Below are positions 34,086-42,186 of a stretch of 64,000 bases of DNA, piece after piece. The notes under the pieces are model-generated. The model saw nothing but the letters and a program-made list of their open reading frames with translations. It did not search any database and was not told the DNA's origin. This DNA is from Streptomyces sp. TRM68367. GTDB taxonomy: Bacteria; Actinomycetota; Actinomycetes; Streptomycetales; Streptomycetaceae. Where the stretch lies: positions 1 through 64,000 of the forward strand of contig NZ_JACTVI010000033.1 of the NCBI RefSeq assembly GCF_014495685.1, read 5' to 3'. Position 1 is the first letter of the stretch; the number at the start of each line of letters is the position of its first letter. Both the position numbers and the translations under genes were made by a program.

Positions 34086-35350
34086 ACCGGCGGGTGGCGG
34101 TCACCGGCATCGGCGTGGTCGCCCCCGGCGGGATCGGGGTGCGGGCCTTCTGGGACCTGCTCTCGGAAGGCCGTACGGCGACACGCGGCATCACCCTGTT
34201 CGACCCCGCGGGGCTGCGCTCCCGGATCGCCGCCGAGTGCGACTTCGACCCGCTCGCGCACGGACTCGAACCCGAGCTGGCCCAACACGCCGACCGGTAC
34301 ATCCAGTTCGCCGTGGTCGCGGCGGCGGAGGCGGTGGCCGACTGCGGCATCGAACTCGGCGGGGAAGACCCCTGGCGCGTGGCCGTCTCCCTCGGCAGCG
34401 CGGTGGGCGGCACAACCCGCCTGGAGCACGACTACGTCCTGGTCAGCGAGCGAGGACAGCGCTGGGACGTCGACCATCGCGCCGCCGGCCCGCAACTGCA
34501 CCTGGCGTTCTCGCCGAGCACGCTGGCCTCCGTCGTGGCGGAGCGGTTCGGCGCCCAGGGGCCGGTGCAGACGGTCTCGACCGGCTGCACCTCCGGACTC
34601 GACGCGGTGGGCTACGCCTTCCACACCATCGAGGAAGGCCGCGCCGACATCTGCATAGCCGGGGCGTCGGACTCCCCGATCTCCCCGATCACCATGGCCT
34701 GCTTCGACGCCATCAAGGCGACGTCGCCGAACAACGACGACCCGGCGCACGCCTCGCGGCCCTTCGACGCCCATCGCGACGGGTTCGTCATGGGCGAGGG
34801 CGCCGCAGTGCTCGTACTGGAGGAGCTGGAGCACGCCCGGGCCCGCGGCGCGCACGTGTACTGCGAGGTCGGCGGCTACGCCACGTTCGGCAACGCCTAC
34901 CACATGACCGGGCTGACCAGTGAGGGCCTGGAGATGGCCAAGGCCATCGACAGCGCGCTCGACCACGCCCGCGTGGACCCCTCGCACATCGACTACGTCA
35001 ACGCGCACGGCTCGGGCACCCGCCAGAACGACCGCCATGAGACCGCCGCGGTCAAGAAGTCCCTGGGCGCCCACGCCTACGACACGCCGATGAGCTCGAT
35101 CAAGTCCATGGTGGGCCACTCTCTGGGTGCGATCGGCGCGATCGAGGTCGTCGCCTGCGTGCTGGCCCTGACCCACCAGGTGGTACCGCCCACGGCCAAC
35201 TATCAGACCCCGGACCCCGAGTGCGATCTGGACTACGTACCCCGCACCGCACGCCCCCGCAGGCTCGGCAACGTGCTCTCCGTGGGCAGCGGTTTCGGCG
35301 GGTTCCAGTCCGCAGTGCTCTTGACGAGGCCGGGCGGGAGGACAGCATGA
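34082..35350 (+). CDS. whiE-ORFIII: type II polyketide ketosynthase alpha (WhiE ORFIII-like)
   Basis: A 422-residue beta-ketoacyl synthase that makes the polyketide chain by decarboxylative condensation of malonyl-ACP. The active-site residues are Cys169 (VSTGCTSGLDAVG), His309 (NAHGSGTRQND) and His346 (VGHSLGAIGAIEV), the same numbers as in the actinorhodin KS. It starts with GTG overlapping the cupin stop and its stop overlaps the KS-beta start. There is no ketoreductase in the cluster, so the chain stays unreduced. Confidence 0.97.
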   Translation: MNRRVAVTGIGVVAPGGIGVRAFWDLLSEGRTATRGITLFDPAGLRSRIAAECDFDPLAHGLEPELAQHADRYIQFAVVAAAEAVADCGIELGGEDPWRVAVSLGSAVGGTTRLEHDYVLVSERGQRWDVDHRAAGPQLHLAFSPSTLASVVAERFGAQGPVQTVSTGCTSGLDAVGYAFHTIEEGRADICIAGASDSPISPITMACFDAIKATSPNNDDPAHASRPFDAHRDGFVMGEGAAVLVLEELEHARARGAHVYCEVGGYATFGNAYHMTGLTSEGLEMAKAIDSALDHARVDPSHIDYVNAHGSGTRQNDRHETAAVKKSLGAHAYDTPMSSIKSMVGHSLGAIGAIEVVACVLALTHQVVPPTANYQTPDPECDLDYVPRTARPRRLGNVLSVGSGFGGFQSAVLLTRPGGRTA

Positions 35351-36636
35351 CTGGTCAGCGAACCCGGCACACCGCGATCACGGGGATCGGTGTGGTCGCG
35401 CCCAACGGACTCGGTACGGACACCTACTGGAAGTCCCTCAGGGAGGGCGTGAGCGTACTGGACCGGATCACCCGGGAGGGATGCGGACACCTGCCGCTGC
35501 GCGTCGCCGGCGAGGTCCGGGGATTCGACGCCTCGGCACTGATCGAGGAGACCTTCCTCGTCCAGACCGACCGGTTCACCCACTTCGCGCTGGCCGCCGC
35601 CGACGCCGCCCTGCAGGACGCGGGACTGAGCAGCGTCGCCGCCGAATCGCCCTACTCCGTCGGCGTGGTCACCGCCGCCGGCTCCGGCGGCGGCGAGTTC
35701 GGCCAGCGGGAACTGCAGAAGCTGTGGGGACAAGGGCCCCGTTTCGTCGGCCCCTACCAGTCCATCGCCTGGTTCTACGCGGCCAGCACCGGCCAGATAT
35801 CCATCCGCAGCGGCTTCAAGGGCCCCTGCGGGGTCGTCGCCAGCGACGAGGCGGGCGGGCTGGACGCCGTCGCGCACGCCGCCCGCGTCGTGCGGCGGGG
35901 AACCGACGTCGTCGTGGCCGGCGCGGCCGAGGCGCCGCTCGCCCCGTACTCGATGGTCTGCCAGCTCGGATACCCCGAACTCAGCACCGTCGAGGACCCG
36001 GCGCGCGCCTACCGCCCCTTCACCTCGGCGGCCTGCGGGTTCGTGCCCGCGGAGGGCGGTGCCGTCCTGGTCGTCGAAGACGCGGACCGGGCGCACCGCC
36101 GCGACACGGCCGTCCGTGCCACCGTGGCGGGACATGCCGCCACGTTCACCGGCGCCTCGCGCTGGGACCGGTCCCGGGAGGGACTCGCCCACGCCATCCG
36201 CGGTGCCCTCGACGAGGCCGGCTGCGCACCGGAGGAGATCGACGTGGTCTTCGCCGACGCGATGGGCACACCGGAAGCGGACCGCGCCGAGGCTCTCGCC
36301 CTCGCCGACGCCCTCGGCCCGCACGCCACCCGCGTGCCGGTCACGGCCCCCAAGACCGGCATCGGGCGCTCCTACTGCGGGGCACCCCTGCTGGACATCG
36401 CGGCCGCGGTGATGGCCATGGAGCACGGGCAGATCCCGCCCACACCGGGCGTCTTCGACATCTGCCACGACATCGACCTGGTGATCTCCACGGCGCGCCC
36501 GGCCGAGCTCCGCACGGCCCTGGTCCTCAGCCGTGGACTCATGGGCTCCAACGCGGCGCTGATACTGCGCCGCGGCCCGGGGTCCGCCGACCGGCACACG
36601 CACCTGTACGACAAGGAGAACGCGCATGACCACTGA
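35347..36636 (+). CDS. whiE-ORFIV: type II polyketide KS-beta / chain-length factor (WhiE ORFIV-like)
   Basis: A 429-residue KS-like protein lacking the nucleophile. At the Cys position, in ASDEAGGLDAVAHAA, there is Glu168, where most chain-length factors have Gln. It pairs with KS-alpha to set chain length and to make the acetyl primer by malonyl decarboxylation. Spore-pigment relatives give long chains (about 24 carbons), but length cannot be read reliably from sequence here. It overlaps KS-alpha by four bases and the ACP gene by eleven. Confidence 0.95.
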   Translation: MTGQRTRHTAITGIGVVAPNGLGTDTYWKSLREGVSVLDRITREGCGHLPLRVAGEVRGFDASALIEETFLVQTDRFTHFALAAADAALQDAGLSSVAAESPYSVGVVTAAGSGGGEFGQRELQKLWGQGPRFVGPYQSIAWFYAASTGQISIRSGFKGPCGVVASDEAGGLDAVAHAARVVRRGTDVVVAGAAEAPLAPYSMVCQLGYPELSTVEDPARAYRPFTSAACGFVPAEGGAVLVVEDADRAHRRDTAVRATVAGHAATFTGASRWDRSREGLAHAIRGALDEAGCAPEEIDVVFADAMGTPEADRAEALALADALGPHATRVPVTAPKTGIGRSYCGAPLLDIAAAVMAMEHGQIPPTPGVFDICHDIDLVISTARPAELRTALVLSRGLMGSNAALILRRGPGSADRHTHLYDKENAHDH

Positions 36637-36892
36637 AGTGTCCGAAGTGACCGTCGAGGAACTGGCCGCGCTCATGAAGAAGGCCGCCGGAGTCACCGTC
36701 GACCCGCACGAACTCGCGAGCCGGATGGACGCCCGCTTCGCCGAGTTCGGCCTGGATTCCCTCGGCCTCCTCGGCATCGTGGGCGAACTGGAGAACCGGT
36801 ACGGCCGGCCGCTCCCCACGGACGCCGAGCGGTGCAAGACCCCCGGCGACTTCCTCGCTCTCGTGAACACCACCCTGAGGACCGGAGTCTGA
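36626..36892 (+). CDS. whiE-ORFV: acyl carrier protein of the polyketide synthase (WhiE ORFV-like)
   Basis: An 88-residue ACP. The phosphopantetheine attachment serine is Ser45 in FGLDSLGLLGIVGELEN. GAGAACGC is upstream of ATG 36626, inside the end of the KS-beta gene. It carries the growing poly-beta-ketone. No phosphopantetheinyl transferase is present in the cluster, so a housekeeping enzyme must activate it. Confidence 0.97.
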   Translation: MTTEVSEVTVEELAALMKKAAGVTVDPHELASRMDARFAEFGLDSLGLLGIVGELENRYGRPLPTDAERCKTPGDFLALVNTTLRTGV

Positions 36893-36893
36893 C

Positions 36894-37373
36894 ATGGCAG
36901 GACACACCGAGAACGAGATCACCATCGCCGCACCGGTCGCCCTCGTCTGGGACATGACCAACGACCTCGAAAGCTGGCCGCAGCTGTTCAGCGAGTACGC
37001 GGCCGTCGAGGTGCTGTCCCGGCAGGGCGACACGGTGACCTTCCGCCTGACCATGCACCCCGACGAGAACGGCAAGGTGTGGAGCTGGGTCTCGGAACGG
37101 ATCACCGACCGCGACAGCCTCACCGTCCGGGCACGCCGGGTCGAACCCGGGCCGTTCGAGTACATGAACATTCGGTGGGAGTACGAGGAGACCCCCGACG
37201 GCACCCGGATGCGCTGGACCCAGGACTTCGCCATGAAGCCGGACGCCCCGGTCGACGACGCCGGGATGACGGACATCATCAACACCAACTCGCCCATCCA
37301 GATGGCCCTCATCCGCGACCGCATCGAGCAGGCCGCCGACGAGCGGCGGACCACACCCGTCACGTCCGCCTGA
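36894..37373 (+). CDS. whiE-ORFVI: polyketide aromatase/cyclase (WhiE ORFVI, TcmN N-terminal-like)
   Basis: A 159-residue START/Bet v1-fold protein (ENEITIAAPVALVWDMTNDL, SWPQLFSEYAAVEVLSRQGD, RMRWTQDFAMKPDAPVDD). This single-domain aromatase sets the first-ring cyclisation of unreduced chains, typically C9-C14 in TcmN/WhiE relatives. It starts one base after the ACP stop (TGACATG arrangement), so it is coupled. It is complete. Confidence 0.95.
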   Translation: MAGHTENEITIAAPVALVWDMTNDLESWPQLFSEYAAVEVLSRQGDTVTFRLTMHPDENGKVWSWVSERITDRDSLTVRARRVEPGPFEYMNIRWEYEETPDGTRMRWTQDFAMKPDAPVDDAGMTDIINTNSPIQMALIRDRIEQAADERRTTPVTSA

Positions 37374-37399
37374 GCGGCGCCGTCGCGCAAGGAGACCTC

Positions 37400-37735
37400 A
37401 TGCACCACGCCCTGATCGTCGCCCGGATGGCCCCGCAGTCGGCCCCGGAGATCGCCGAGGTCTTCGCGGCCTCCGACCGCGGCGAACTCCCGCACCTCGT
37501 CGGTGTGACCCAGCGATCCCTCTTCCATTTCGGCGACGTGTACATGCACTTCATCGAGGCCGAGCAGGAGCCGGGGCCCGCCATCGCGCGCGTGGCCGGA
37601 CACCCGGAGTTCCGTTACATCAGCAGCCGACTCGCGGCGTACGTCAGCCCTTACGACCCGCAGACCTGGCGTGGTCCGAAGGACGCGATGGCCCAGTGCT
37701 TCTACCACTGGGAGCGGGACGCCGCCGCCCGGTGA
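37400..37735 (+). CDS. whiE-ORFVII: TcmI-family polyketide cyclase (WhiE ORFVII-like)
   Basis: A 111-residue ferredoxin-like-fold cyclase (MHHALIVARMAPQSAPEIAE, YMHFIEAEQEPGPAIARVAG, YVSPYDPQTWRGPKDAMAQC). TcmI-type enzymes close later rings in pentangular polyketides. AAGGAGA precedes ATG 37400. It is the last gene of the operon and is followed at once by a strong terminator. Confidence 0.95.
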   Translation: MHHALIVARMAPQSAPEIAEVFAASDRGELPHLVGVTQRSLFHFGDVYMHFIEAEQEPGPAIARVAGHPEFRYISSRLAAYVSPYDPQTWRGPKDAMAQCFYHWERDAAAR

Positions 37736-37746
37736 CGGAACGCGAA

Positions 37747-37783
37747 GGCCGCTGTCCGCGCCTCGTCTGCGCGGACAGCGGCC
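37747..37783. terminator. perfect 15-bp hairpin terminator between convergent transcripts
   Basis: GGCCGCTGTCCGCGC at 37747-37761 pairs exactly with GCGCGGACAGCGGCC at 37769-37783. It closes both the polyketide operon and the opposing hydroxylase/amidohydrolase operon. Confidence 0.95.
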
Positions 37784-37794
37784 CTCTCGTGTGC

Positions 37795-38754
37795 TCAGCG
37801 GTCCAGTGCGGGCATCAGACGCACGGCGTTCTCGCGGTTGATCGCCTGGAGTTGCGCGTCGGAGATGGCCGGATCGTTGTCCAGAGCAGGTGCCACGATG
37901 TCGGTGACGACCTGCGCGGGGGTGGGCGGCCAGTCCGTGCCGAAGAGGATACGGCCCGGGTCCACGGTCGCCAGCAGCGTGGGCGTGGCCGAGGGAGACA
38001 TGGGGCCCGCCGTGTCGAAGCAGAACCGGTGCAGGTAGTCCTGGACCCGGCCCGGCTCGATATCCGGCGTGAGGTGCCGGCCGAAGAGTTCGAGCCGGGT
38101 GGCGATGTACGGCAGAAACCCTCCTCCGTGCGGGAGGATGAAGGTGAGGTTCGGATAGCGGTCCAGGACGCCGTTCCTGATGAGGTTGACGGCGGCACGC
38201 GTGGTGTCCATGAGGAAGTCGCACACGAACGGCGGCATTCCGGGCAGCCCCGCACCCCCGCCGTTTCCCACCGGTACGTCCATGGGGTGGGTGCTGATGA
38301 CCGCGGACCGGTCGTTCAGCTCCGCCAGGAGCCGGTCGTGCGCGTCGTCACCGAGATGGACACCGTCCATGCTCGTTCGCGTGCTCACCCCGACGGCACC
38401 GAGCTCGTCGAGGCCGTACCGGAGGCTCCACAGGGAGAGCTCCAGGTCGTCGAGGAACACGGGCGTGAAGAACCCGAAGCGCGCGGGATGGCTCTCGACG
38501 ACGTCCGCCGCTGCCCGCAGGGCGACACGTGCGCTCTCCTGGCGCTCCGCCCGCTCACGCAGCCGCCCCAGCATCGCGACCGTCATGACGGAGGTGCTGA
38601 TACCCGCCTTGTCCATGACCTCCAGGGCCGCGTTCCGGTCCCAGCGCGTCCACCAGGGCAGCTTCTCGCGGTTGATCGCGCCTCGTTCCTCCGCCCAGTC
38701 CAGCCAGTCCGGCGCGGTGAAGTGATGGTGGACGTCCACTCGGCCACTTGTCAT
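37795..38754 (-). CDS. amidohydrolase-2 family protein (ACMSD/resorcylate-decarboxylase-like)
   Basis: A 319-residue TIM-barrel metalloenzyme. Metal ligands are suggested by VDVHHHFTAPDWL at the N-terminus, FILPHGGGFLPY (His) and FGTDWPPTPAQV (Asp). These are the positions used in ACMSD-type decarboxylases and related hydrolases. ATG 38754 has GAGAGGA upstream; it starts 20 bases after the hydroxylase stop, so both are one transcript. I do not remember this gene in the canonical whiE set. A decarboxylation or ring-cleavage step on the pigment is a reasonable guess, not shown. Confidence 0.85.
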   Translation of the reverse strand: MTSGRVDVHHHFTAPDWLDWAEERGAINREKLPWWTRWDRNAALEVMDKAGISTSVMTVAMLGRLRERAERQESARVALRAAADVVESHPARFGFFTPVFLDDLELSLWSLRYGLDELGAVGVSTRTSMDGVHLGDDAHDRLLAELNDRSAVISTHPMDVPVGNGGGAGLPGMPPFVCDFLMDTTRAAVNLIRNGVLDRYPNLTFILPHGGGFLPYIATRLELFGRHLTPDIEPGRVQDYLHRFCFDTAGPMSPSATPTLLATVDPGRILFGTDWPPTPAQVVTDIVAPALDNDPAISDAQLQAINRENAVRLMPALDR

Positions 38755-38774
38755 AGCCAGGTCCTCTCCGGTGC

Positions 38775-40436
38775 TCAAGCACGGCACAGTACGGTCTGCA
38801 GCACATGCGTCAGGACGCGATCGGGCTCCGGCACGCCGGCGTCCGCCCGCCACGCGACGAAACCGTCCGGGCGTACCAGGACGGCACCGTCCTCGGCCGT
38901 GCCGTGCAGCTCCGCCCAGTCGGCGTCCGGTTCGGGAACGAGGTCGTGATCAGGTCCCCGGCCCACGAGATACACCTCGACCGGCACGCCCAGATGCGCG
39001 GAGGCCTTCTCGGCCGCATTCCGCCACGCCTGCCCTTCGGGCCCGGCGAGCAGAACAAAGGAGCGCTCGTACACATCCAGCGTGGAGATCCTGACGCCTT
39101 CCCTCGTGACCCACATATGGGGCGCTCGGCTCCCCGGCTCGCCGCCCAGCTGGAAGTCCTCGGGGACCACCGGCCGCGCCGCAGGGGCATCCACCACGGC
39201 GTGAGACGCATACCGGTAGCAGAGGGCCACGGTCATCAGGTCCGCCGGGTCGTCGTTGCGCCCCGCGGCAGGGCTGAATCCCGGGTGCTGTTCGTCGGCC
39301 GCCTGGACGCACGCCCGGGTGCCGGTCGCGAGGGCGACAGGCCGCCGTTCACGCTCGTAGGTGTCGAGCAAGGGCATGCCGGCCAATCCGCGGAGCACCG
39401 CGGCCAGTTTCCAGGCGAGATTATGGGCGTCCTGAATCCCGGTGTTGGAGCCGAACGCCCCGGTCGGCGGCATTTCGTGTGCGGAGTCGCCGGCCAGGAA
39501 GACCCGGCTCTCTCCGTAGCTGTCCGCGACCCGCTTCGAAGCGTGCCAGGGCGCCCTGCCCGTGATCTCGACATCGAGATCCGGAACGCCGACGGAAGCG
39601 CGGATGTGCGCCGCGCACCGCTCGTCGCTGAAGTCCTCCAGGACTTCGCCCCGGTCGGGATACCAGGGCACGTGGATCACCCATCGCTCCTCGTTGTCCA
39701 CCGGCAGCAGGGCCCCTTCGCCCAGGGGGTCGGTGACATAACAGACAACGAATCGTTTCTCTCCGACGTATTCCTTGAGCGCCTTGCTGCGGAACGTGAC
39801 GCTGACGTTGTGGAACAGCTCACCGGGCCCTGACTGGCCGATCCCCAGACACCTGCGAACGGGACTTCTGGGTCCGTCGGCGGCCACCAGGAAATCAGCG
39901 TTCACGCTGTACGTCTCACCGGTGTCCCGGCGCCTGACCTGGGCCTGTACGCCCTCTGCGTCCTGTGTGAAGGACAGCATCTCCGTGCCGAAGCGGATGT
40001 CGCCGCCCTGGGCGCGCGCGTAGTCCAGCAGTACCGGTTCGAGATCGTTCTGACTGCACAGGCACCAGTCCGAGGAGCTGACCCGGGAAACGTCCATGCC
40101 GCCGGAGATGTCCCCGACGATCCAGCGGCGCCGGCCCCCGGTGAGGGTGTCCACCTGAAGAACCCCGTCGTTTCCGGCGAGAACGCGGGCAGCCTCCCGG
40201 ATGCGCGACTCCAGTCCGGCGGTCCGGTAGATCTCCATGGTGCGCACATTGTTCCCGCGGCCACGTGGGTGCGTCGATGTCGCGGCATGCCGCTCCACGA
40301 CCATGTGCTCAATTCCATGGCGGCCCAGAAAAACGGAAGTGGAAAGACCCACCAGGGATCCGCCGACGACAAGAACTGGTACAGATTCCGCGCGTCCGCT
40401 CACGTCGACGATGTTTACCAAGCCGGGCTCCCACAC
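38775..40436 (-). CDS. whiE-ORFVIII: FAD-dependent aromatic hydroxylase (WhiE ORFVIII-like)
   Basis: A protein of about 550 residues of the PHBH class. It has the FAD fingerprint VLVVGGSLVGLSTSVFLGRH near the start, LVAADGPRSPVRRCLGI (DG motif) and VFLAGDSAHEMPPTGAFGSN (GD motif), followed by a C-terminal thioredoxin-like domain. It would hydroxylate the aromatic polyketide using NAD(P)H and O2. In S. coelicolor ORFVIII is divergent from ORFI; here it lies on the other side of the cluster and faces the main operon. The start is uncertain: GTG 40436, TTG 40421 (with GGAG upstream) and GTG 40403 are all possible. Confidence 0.9.
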   Translation of the reverse strand: MWEPGLVNIVDVSGRAESVPVLVVGGSLVGLSTSVFLGRHGIEHMVVERHAATSTHPRGRGNNVRTMEIYRTAGLESRIREAARVLAGNDGVLQVDTLTGGRRRWIVGDISGGMDVSRVSSSDWCLCSQNDLEPVLLDYARAQGGDIRFGTEMLSFTQDAEGVQAQVRRRDTGETYSVNADFLVAADGPRSPVRRCLGIGQSGPGELFHNVSVTFRSKALKEYVGEKRFVVCYVTDPLGEGALLPVDNEERWVIHVPWYPDRGEVLEDFSDERCAAHIRASVGVPDLDVEITGRAPWHASKRVADSYGESRVFLAGDSAHEMPPTGAFGSNTGIQDAHNLAWKLAAVLRGLAGMPLLDTYERERRPVALATGTRACVQAADEQHPGFSPAAGRNDDPADLMTVALCYRYASHAVVDAPAARPVVPEDFQLGGEPGSRAPHMWVTREGVRISTLDVYERSFVLLAGPEGQAWRNAAEKASAHLGVPVEVYLVGRGPDHDLVPEPDADWAELHGTAEDGAVLVRPDGFVAWRADAGVPEPDRVLTHVLQTVLCRA

Positions 40437-40549
40437 ACGCGTCGCAGGGCGAGCCGACCCATATGGCGCAGCGCCGTTTGCGGCACCGCACCGCCCGGGA
40501 AACGGTGGCTCTGATCGACGGAACCCACCTCAACCCTCCGGGACCAGTC

Positions 40550-41818
40550 ATGACGCAAGCGTTCGCATCCGAGGAATCCGAGGAACTGTCAGCCCAGGAG
40601 GCCGCGGCCGCGGCCTCGGCATGCAGCCGGGAATTCCGGGCCAACCCGCACCCCGTCTACGCCACGCTCCGGGAGACCGCACCCGTATGTCCGCTGTCGC
40701 CGCCCCACGGGGTCGAGACGTACCTCATCACCCGGTACGACGACGCTCGCGCCGCCCTGGCCGACCCGCGGCTGAGCAAGGACATGTACGGCGCCATCGA
40801 CGCCTACCACCGCATCTTCGGTGACTCGTCGATCGCACTGGACGACAACATGCTCTTCTCGGACCCGCCGAAGCACACCAGGCTCCGGCGGATCGTCGGC
40901 AATGTCTTCACCCCGAAAAGGGTGGAATCGCTGCGTCCGCGCGTTCAGCAGATCACCGACGACCTGCTGGACCGGTGCTCGGCGTCGGGGTCCGTGGACC
41001 TGCTTCCGGAGTTCTGTTTCCCGCTGCCGCTCCATGTGATCTGTGAGCTTCTGGGCGTCCCGGAAAACGAACGCAGGCAGGCTCAGGAGTGGTCCGCCAC
41101 CGTCGCCAGGACCGGCTTCGGTCCGGAGGCGAGGAAGAAACTGGAGCTGGCCGAGGGAAACCTGCGCGACTATCTGGTGGACCTGATCGCACGGAAGCGC
41201 CAGGAGCCGGACGGGGCCCTGCTCAGCGCACTCGTCACGGCACAGGACGAGGACGGCGCGCTCACCGACCACGAACTCGTCTCGACGGCGTGGGTGCTGC
41301 TGTTCGCGGGCCACAAGTCGACGGCGTACCAGATCGGAAATGCCGTCTACCATCTGCTCGTCCACGAAGACCAGCGCCGACTGGCATTCCGGGACGCGGG
41401 CGCGACAGCCGCGGCCATCGAAGAGATCTTCCGGTTCGAGAGCTCCGTGGAGAATTCGACGTTCCGCCACGCGAAAGAGGACGTCGTGATCCGCGACACG
41501 ATCATCCCGAAGGGTGCGCTCGTCCAGATCTCGATCACCGGAGCCAACCGGGACCCCGAGGCATTCGAGGATCCGGACCGGCTGGACGTCGAGCGCCCCA
41601 ACGTCCAGGCGGCTCACCTCGCGTTCGGCCTCGGCCCGCACTACTGCATCGGCGCGCCGCTGGCCCGGCTGGAGATGCAGATCGCGCTCACTTCGCTCTT
41701 CGGACGGTACCCCCGCATGACTCTTGCCGGAGGGCCGGAAGACGCACGCTGGCTGACCGTACCGTTCCCCGCCTTCCGCGGGCTGGCAGAACTTCCGGTC
41801 ACCCTCGACCCGTCATGA
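40550..41818 (+). CDS. cytochrome P450 in the polyketide island
   Basis: A 422-residue soluble P450. The heme-binding loop is FGLGPHYCIGAPLARLE with Cys366; the K-helix ExxR is in EEIFRFESS. The I-helix motif reads FAGHKSTAYQ: Lys256 occupies the place usually held by the acidic residue of (A/G)Gx(D/E)TT, which may alter proton delivery to oxygen. ATG 40550 has GGGA upstream. It is divergent from the hydroxylase gene and overlaps the small ABM gene in an ATGA. It probably oxidises the polyketide scaffold; this pairing is not part of the canonical whiE set as I remember it. Confidence 0.9.
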   Translation: MTQAFASEESEELSAQEAAAAASACSREFRANPHPVYATLRETAPVCPLSPPHGVETYLITRYDDARAALADPRLSKDMYGAIDAYHRIFGDSSIALDDNMLFSDPPKHTRLRRIVGNVFTPKRVESLRPRVQQITDDLLDRCSASGSVDLLPEFCFPLPLHVICELLGVPENERRQAQEWSATVARTGFGPEARKKLELAEGNLRDYLVDLIARKRQEPDGALLSALVTAQDEDGALTDHELVSTAWVLLFAGHKSTAYQIGNAVYHLLVHEDQRRLAFRDAGATAAAIEEIFRFESSVENSTFRHAKEDVVIRDTIIPKGALVQISITGANRDPEAFEDPDRLDVERPNVQAAHLAFGLGPHYCIGAPLARLEMQIALTSLFGRYPRMTLAGGPEDARWLTVPFPAFRGLAELPVTLDPS

Positions 41819-42165
41819 CCGGCGCACGTGTGCGAGTCATCCGCATGCTCCGCGTGCGGGAAGGAAGGGAAGCGGATTTCGTGGCGGCCTATCAGGGCGT
41901 GCTCGAACGCGCCGTGCGATTCCCCGGCCACGTCGGTGAACAACTGTGCCGTTCCCTTGATGATCCCGGCCAGTGGTTGCTCACCAGCGAGTGGGAAAGT
42001 CTCGAAGCCGTCAGGCAGTGGCGCACCGATCCCGATCACGCCACCCTGGTCGAGCCGATGAACGCCTGCCTGCACGACGACCGGTGGACAGCCGCCTTCG
42101 AAGTCATGGCCATGGCTGCCGGCCAGGAAAACCGAACGGCGAGACGGGGGCTGACCAGCATGTGA
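41815..42165 (+). CDS. ABM-fold monooxygenase-like protein
   Basis: A 116-residue dimeric alpha-beta barrel protein. The segment FVAAYQGVLERAVRFPGHVG followed by EQLCRSLDDPGQWLLTSEWE aligns closely with FLDAYEHMRSRVASVPGHLG and DQLCQSAEDPSQWLITSEWE of the ORFI protein at 32480, so it is a stand-alone relative of that domain. It overlaps the P450 gene by four bases and is its translational partner. It is the last gene of the island; the MarR gene starts 21 bases later and may be read through. Confidence 0.85.
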   Translation: MTGARVRVIRMLRVREGREADFVAAYQGVLERAVRFPGHVGEQLCRSLDDPGQWLLTSEWESLEAVRQWRTDPDHATLVEPMNACLHDDRWTAAFEVMAMAAGQENRTARRGLTSM

Positions 42166-42186
42166 CCGGCCGGTAAGGTCTGGTTC

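Noticed and set aside
31873..42186. Polyketide island as an antibiotic cluster with its own resistance
   Set aside because: No exporter, resistance determinant, SARP or other pathway-specific activator and no ketoreductase is found inside it; a spore-pigment-like role is simpler.
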